A stretch of DNA of 64,000 nt from G963422705 sp963422705 (GTDB lineage: Bacteria > Poribacteria > WGA-4E > WGA-3G). Below the pieces are notes generated by a model, which saw only the letters and a list, made by a program, of their open reading frames with translations, did not search any database and was not told the origin of the DNA. A program made the position numbers and the translations under genes. Location of the stretch: NCBI GenBank assembly GCA_963422705.1, contig OY730443.1, positions 3,286,001 to 3,350,000 of the forward strand, given 5' to 3'. Below are positions 61,101 through 64,000 of the stretch, piece by piece (positions within the stretch are counted from its first letter, which is position 1; the number at the start of each line of letters is the position of its first letter).

Positions 61101-62027
61101 TTGGGGTTTGCCCCACAAAGCCCAAGCGTAGTTACTATTGCCTGCTACGTTACATTCTGTTAGAAAGGAAATGACAATTTGTTGTCGAGCGTATTGGGTT
61201 AACTCCACCGCATGTTCAGTCCACCGACATTCCGTTGCAACCGCTTCAAAGCACCGTTCTCCTGAGATGGCAATCGCGAATTTTACGCCACCGGGGTGCC
61301 GTTCTGCATCGTCAAATACGATACCGTCGCGTAAACCGGTGCTGAAGTGAAGGAAGAGCTTTGTATCCTTTTCCTTTACATCCGGTAGCGAGATTTCATA
61401 GTCAATTCGTGCGGTATCCGTAGCTGTCGGATGCGCAAAAATTGCCGGTTTCGTCACACCGCCGGCATTATCTCTCGTAGATGCTTGCGCGGTGCCTGTT
61501 CGTTTGCTGTCTTCAAACAGCGCTACGAAGTCGTACAGTCGCTCGCAGATACCTAATTCAAGAGGCTCTGGCATGGGTTGAGTGTTTGTAACATCGGATT
61601 CCTCATGTGAGCTATTTCCACTGTTCTCCTCTGTCTCCGTAGGGCTTTCGTGCCTGTTATCAGGTTCCGGCGTCCCTTCACTGACAGATTCTGTGTCTGC
61701 GTGCTTACATTCGGGCGAAGATATTTTTTGCGGCATTGTATTTGCATCAGCGGGCGTATTCTCATTCTCATCGCAAAATGTGTCTAATTTCTCCTCGCTG
61801 GAACCTATTTCTTCCGGTGCAGCATTTTTATCTTTAGCAAGGGTAGGGATGGATTGTTCTTCAGTATCTGAAGAGGAAAGCGCTTCATTCGCCTCATTTT
61901 CCGTTCGATGTGGGGTTTCAGTCTTCATGTGAGAATCTTCCGCCTCAGAGATAGCAGATTTTGTGTTTTTCGGACGGCATTGTTCTTCAAAATCTGCCGT
62001 TTCAAATTGCTCCTTACGAGTCTGCAT
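58137..62027 (-). CDS. Large alpha/alpha-barrel carbohydrate-related protein with acidic N-terminal tail
   Basis: A 1296-residue protein without signal peptide. Residues 1-155 are an acidic, Ser/Glu/Thr-rich disordered tail. A beta-sandwich region (about 190-330) resembles NPCBM-type carbohydrate-binding modules, and a CARDB-like domain follows (about 420-515, QTGEDFEVQCTVRNIGAAPLGKAD). The region about 850-1130 has helical repeats with WHP, GNWQWHPTN and ALTLLKYARITGDKTARKAG, typical of (alpha/alpha)6 glycoside hydrolases or lyases. No catalytic residue can be assigned with confidence. Its ATG follows the stop of the GH172 gene directly, so the two are translated together and probably act on one glycan. 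The exact family is not recognised. Confidence 0.72.
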   Translation of the reverse strand: MQTRKEQFETADFEEQCRPKNTKSAISEAEDSHMKTETPHRTENEANEALSSSDTEEQSIPTLAKDKNAAPEEIGSSEEKLDTFCDENENTPADANTMPQKISSPECKHADTESVSEGTPEPDNRHESPTETEENSGNSSHEESDVTNTQPMPEPLELGICERLYDFVALFEDSKRTGTAQASTRDNAGGVTKPAIFAHPTATDTARIDYEISLPDVKEKDTKLFLHFSTGLRDGIVFDDAERHPGGVKFAIAISGERCFEAVATECRWTEHAVELTQYARQQIVISFLTECNVAGNSNYAWALWGKPQLLKLRQIPLRKAKGNAAPELYCGIAVVRFSNANVRLLEFSAPDSTPVSQMAADIWKQITETATGVDSEATRPPASQIEALALYAAQPRLEIVSVGATAAVVQTGEDFEVQCTVRNIGAAPLGKADMARLVINGLKLRRGRHTQIIKKLAADEETTISWYARRTVTTMTVKFSVSLKCQTAATEERYNAAGNIAVRPALPKLVSDVLPELHTHLHDGHIVMGNKHLRVIFVCGDGDTRGQKSGNDSIPTARGFEYYTLFVAKGGTYQQVATCPALSEITYVDNKKRQQTLRLKPTDYRLAGNNRGESIIHLNGEHVDEDNVTWNYRGTWILAKNGNRIKTGFQLESSQKRELLSFHGPMLYAAEQNGERKTAALFPGLEFLSGTERSSNRRDAAPPLHNRLVPHPYKITVPLMAVEMQKSVVGIIWNPLDSWDGKNQMLSAIFASPNWHHHQKNTLMGVFLPTVPEWVDENQTVAKTPYPLKAGQVLSIKSELIVERNGTIFDAMEHWRNAYGTPKPLERPRSDVEELLLSRHGFMHTTWDDRAQKSRHCIAWPAQNEPGFGTLLWYDYLATRDESVKERVEAIAKNTCEESGPAGLAARGSCHILGWEFPFYVGHLQAALTHMEAETRQLLEKQESDGNWQWHPTNQKNATLGIPGDTVLGTCASPALTLLKYARITGDKTARKAGLKALAFMKKFTIPRGAQMWECPMYQPDLLAAAHAIGAYVEGYQISRDKAYLKHAEYWANAGLPFLYQWHTPERPSMHFASIPVFGTTFYTHPWFGVPVQWNGLVFAYYLQHLVRVRSTSTKIGNNPWEQIAEGITVSAMYQQSTDDEHKGTYPDGLYEFCTQGRGPHLNPEDIMVNVYTLLGLDPGIKTAILNGIHVSSGARIEALTLNSRTKNLTWNLNYAENQTSYTLIAGYKQAPKAIRTKHQPPPGEKYSSATTSEIPQIQTFETSTSGWHYLKEKDTILIKHLHPTVDVQFELVNT

Positions 62028-63176
62028 CTATTTCTTTTCACTCCATTTCTGTTTCATCATCTGCATTTCTCGAGTTAGCGAGGTTTCGACGACATGCGTT
62101 TGCAGCGCCGTATCAATCTGCCACGCGCCCGTCTCGTCTTTACGTACTGGCTGCCGTTGGGCAACGGGCAATATGTCAAAGGGGCTGTGCGGCTCAATCT
62201 GATACCAATAGGCGACAGAAGATTGCTCATTTCTCAGGTGGTTACCGTGCCCGTGTTCAATCGTCACGCGAATTTCTTTCTCAAACCGGACTGGGTTTTC
62301 TAAGTGAAAAACGTATGAAGTCTGGTATCCGTCGGTATTATTTTCGTGAATGGAGGAGCCGTTATGGGCGAATGCATTCGGTTGCATGCCCCACGCTTGA
62401 TTGAGATAGTCTTCGGAACCGGTTCCGTGCAAATCCGGAGGCCACTTGTAACCGTCTACCCAGAGCATATCGTCTCCTTCTCCCCACCATGTCCCTTGAA
62501 AATTTGTCACAGAGATATTACAGCCGATATAGTGTCCCTTGCCCGCTGCAGATAAGATAAGGTAGTTATTATCCCAGGCAAGTCGTTCTGCATTCACAAT
62601 ATTGGCTTCCGGGGTATTAACCCGGATTTCGTGCCCCCATCCATCACATGGGTTTTCGCGGTGGTACTGCGCGTGGAAATAGGCGACATCGTTGTCGTGG
62701 GATGTGTTGTACTGTTCATAGTCAATATAGAAGTATTGGCGGTGTGATGTTTCACCCTCGTTGACGAGCTCAATTCTTGCGGCGTTGTTAAAGGGCATTT
62801 GCACATAGCTGTTAAGCGCACATCCCGAGTTGAATTGGTTATTATGATGCGTAGATGCTGAGAAGAGCGTAGAATCGTATGAGTTGACAATTTCGTTACC
62901 GAGGCAAAAAAAATCGCCCAAGGGACATAAGACACTCGGATGTTCCTCATTGTCCCAAAACATCCGAATGAGAACGTTCCGATAGCCATTCGGCTGCGTC
63001 ATCCAGATATGATTAATACATCCAGGGCCCCGGATATCGGCGAGGACACGAGTTTCACCGGGTGCGATATCCCATGCGTCGTTATTTCGTCCTGTTGTAT
63101 CCCACGAGGAAGCACGTAAGGAGCGCGCTTTTTTCACGCGCGTCAGCGATGATAAGAGTCCTTCAACATAAGTCAT
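62028..63176 (-). CDS. DUF2961 / GH172-family glycoside hydrolase
   Basis: A 382-residue protein of the DUF2961 family, now GH172 (alpha-D-fructofuranosidase or arabinofuranosidase types). Motifs include ARSLRASSWDTTGRNNDAWD, ADIRGPGCINHIWMT, the acidic block WWGEGDDMLWVDG and DLHGTGSEDYLNQAWG, where family glutamates act in catalysis. No signal peptide is seen, so it is cytoplasmic unless secreted otherwise. Start chosen at ATG 63176; a TTG at 63191 is possible. The stop adjoins the ATG of the downstream gene at 62027. Confidence 0.88.
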   Translation of the reverse strand: MTYVEGLLSSLTRVKKARSLRASSWDTTGRNNDAWDIAPGETRVLADIRGPGCINHIWMTQPNGYRNVLIRMFWDNEEHPSVLCPLGDFFCLGNEIVNSYDSTLFSASTHHNNQFNSGCALNSYVQMPFNNAARIELVNEGETSHRQYFYIDYEQYNTSHDNDVAYFHAQYHRENPCDGWGHEIRVNTPEANIVNAERLAWDNNYLILSAAGKGHYIGCNISVTNFQGTWWGEGDDMLWVDGYKWPPDLHGTGSEDYLNQAWGMQPNAFAHNGSSIHENNTDGYQTSYVFHLENPVRFEKEIRVTIEHGHGNHLRNEQSSVAYWYQIEPHSPFDILPVAQRQPVRKDETGAWQIDTALQTHVVETSLTREMQMMKQKWSEKK

Positions 63177-63353
63177 ACATTTTATTCCCAATTTTCGCTT
63201 TTTTAGGTGTTTTAGATTTTATATAATATAACAAACCGGCGTAAAAAAGCAACAAAAATTTTGCAGCGCAAGCTGTGTTCACGGATTCCTCTGCTTGGTG
63301 ACTGCCTAGACTATGGTGGACGCTGAAAAACTGACATGATGTGCGTTTATTTT

Positions 63354-64000
63354 TTATCCCTCTATAACAGCTCGCATCTTTTCCAATCCGATTCGTGCGA
63401 CTTCGGCCGGAGCCTTTTCCCAATACGTTGGGTTGAAAAGTTCCAAAGAGATAACGCCCTGATACCCGGCCTCCGTCAAAATTGAAATTATCCGTTTCAA
63501 ATCGAGAATTCCATCTCCGGGATAAACCCGTTCAGCATCAGTTTGTTCTGCGCGAGGCGGTTGTGCTGGCGCGTCATTGAAGTGGCAAACAGCGATTTTA
63601 TCGCCCGGTATCCCTTGCATATCGTCAATTTCCCCACCGCCGCGGTAGATATGAAACGCGTCTAGGACAATGGTACTATCCGGATGTTCGGCTGCCTCTA
63701 TCACCTCCCAGGCGTGTTTGATTTGGTTAACACCATCAACAAATCCGAGAAATTCCATGGCGGGTTTAACACCAAATTCCCGTCCGAGTTCAAGCAGTTC
63801 GCGGTAATTTTCGCCTCCTAACTGCAAATCTGCTGTGTCACGCGGTGGACTGGCGATGCTGTAAGTAGAACCGACTGCTGCAGCCTGTGCCATGCGCCGC
63901 TTTGCTTCTTCAATCGCTCTTTTATGCTCAGTGCCTGTTGTGTTGAGCCAGTCGTGCAAGGCGATAACAGTGGGGACTGAAAGTCCATAGTCCTCCAGAG
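63354..64000 (-). CDS. Sugar phosphate isomerase/epimerase-type TIM-barrel protein, 5' end outside window
   Basis: The frame remains open to the right edge, so the N-terminus is missing. The visible about 215 residues match the xylose-isomerase-like TIM barrel family (AP_endonuc_2): VKPAMEFLGFVDGVNQI, DSTIVLDAFHIYRGGGEI, KIAVCHFNDAPAQPPR and GYQGVISLELFNPTYW, carrying metal-binding His, Asp and Glu. Members epimerise or isomerise sugars and inositols such as inosose. Codons from LEDYGLSVPTVIALHDWLNT continue upstream. A 177-base gap to the GH172 gene holds no further gene. Confidence 0.86.
   Translation of the reverse strand, partial: LEDYGLSVPTVIALHDWLNTTGTEHKRAIEEAKRRMAQAAAVGSTYSIASPPRDTADLQLGGENYRELLELGREFGVKPAMEFLGFVDGVNQIKHAWEVIEAAEHPDSTIVLDAFHIYRGGGEIDDMQGIPGDKIAVCHFNDAPAQPPRAEQTDAERVYPGDGILDLKRIISILTEAGYQGVISLELFNPTYWEKAPAEVARIGLEKMRAVIEG

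Overview
The window is bacterial chromosomal DNA with about 45 genes on both strands, moderate GC and short intergenic gaps. Several traits together suggest an uncultivated Poribacteria-like lineage of the Planctomycetes/Poribacteria kind. Three secreted or surface gene products carry cohesin, dockerin or FlgD-like parts, and two of them end in the block NFPNPFNPETWIPYQL. Two Gfo/Idh/MocA oxidoreductases, a phytanoyl-CoA dioxygenase-like protein, a DUF2961/GH172 protein and a sugar isomerase/epimerase are also present. This assignment is an inference from gene style. No rRNA or tRNA gene was seen.

Layout. 1-2.4 kb: the 3' end of alaS, two small membrane or envelope genes and larB. 2.5-9.2 kb: an accessory island with a decayed IS200/IS605-type tnpB abutting a truncated M42 peptidase, a type III restriction-modification pair (mod, res) whose mod frame is broken at a run of nine G, and a decayed SDR gene. 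9.4-18.7 kb: a carbamoyltransferase behind a consensus promoter, threonine synthase, several exported proteins, an FmdB-type zinc ribbon, holA and two related small membrane proteins. 18.7-23.5 kb (minus): the operon hisZ-hisG-hisS-metallophosphoesterase. 24.2-31.3 kb: a cupin gene, then a tandem duplication of two surface-protein genes in which a cohesin domain and a dockerin domain now sit in different members.

31.5-40 kb: two Gfo/Idh/MocA genes, a MacB-type permease, an ABC-2 exporter (two permeases plus ATPase), a LamG protein and galU. 40-54 kb (minus): a long run of closely spaced genes that reads as one operon. It encodes a 2430-residue LysM/PA/M28-like/FtsX fusion, a small membrane protein, an OPT-like transporter, a two-domain unknown, a PqqD/RRE-like protein, a LolD/MacB-type ATPase, a SelA-like PLP enzyme and a UPF0173 hydrolase. 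54-64 kb (minus): a zinc alcohol dehydrogenase-like gene, a PhyH-like oxygenase, a DUF350 protein, a 1296-residue alpha/alpha-barrel protein coupled to the GH172 gene, and a truncated sugar isomerase gene, with decayed gene fragments between them.

The best candidates for undescribed biology are (1) the duplicated cohesin/dockerin surface locus with hexanucleotide-encoded Asp-Ala-Thr stalks, (2) the giant FtsX/pseudo-M28 operon with its RRE-like and OPT-like partners, and (3) the possible phase switch at the G9 tract of the type III mod gene.
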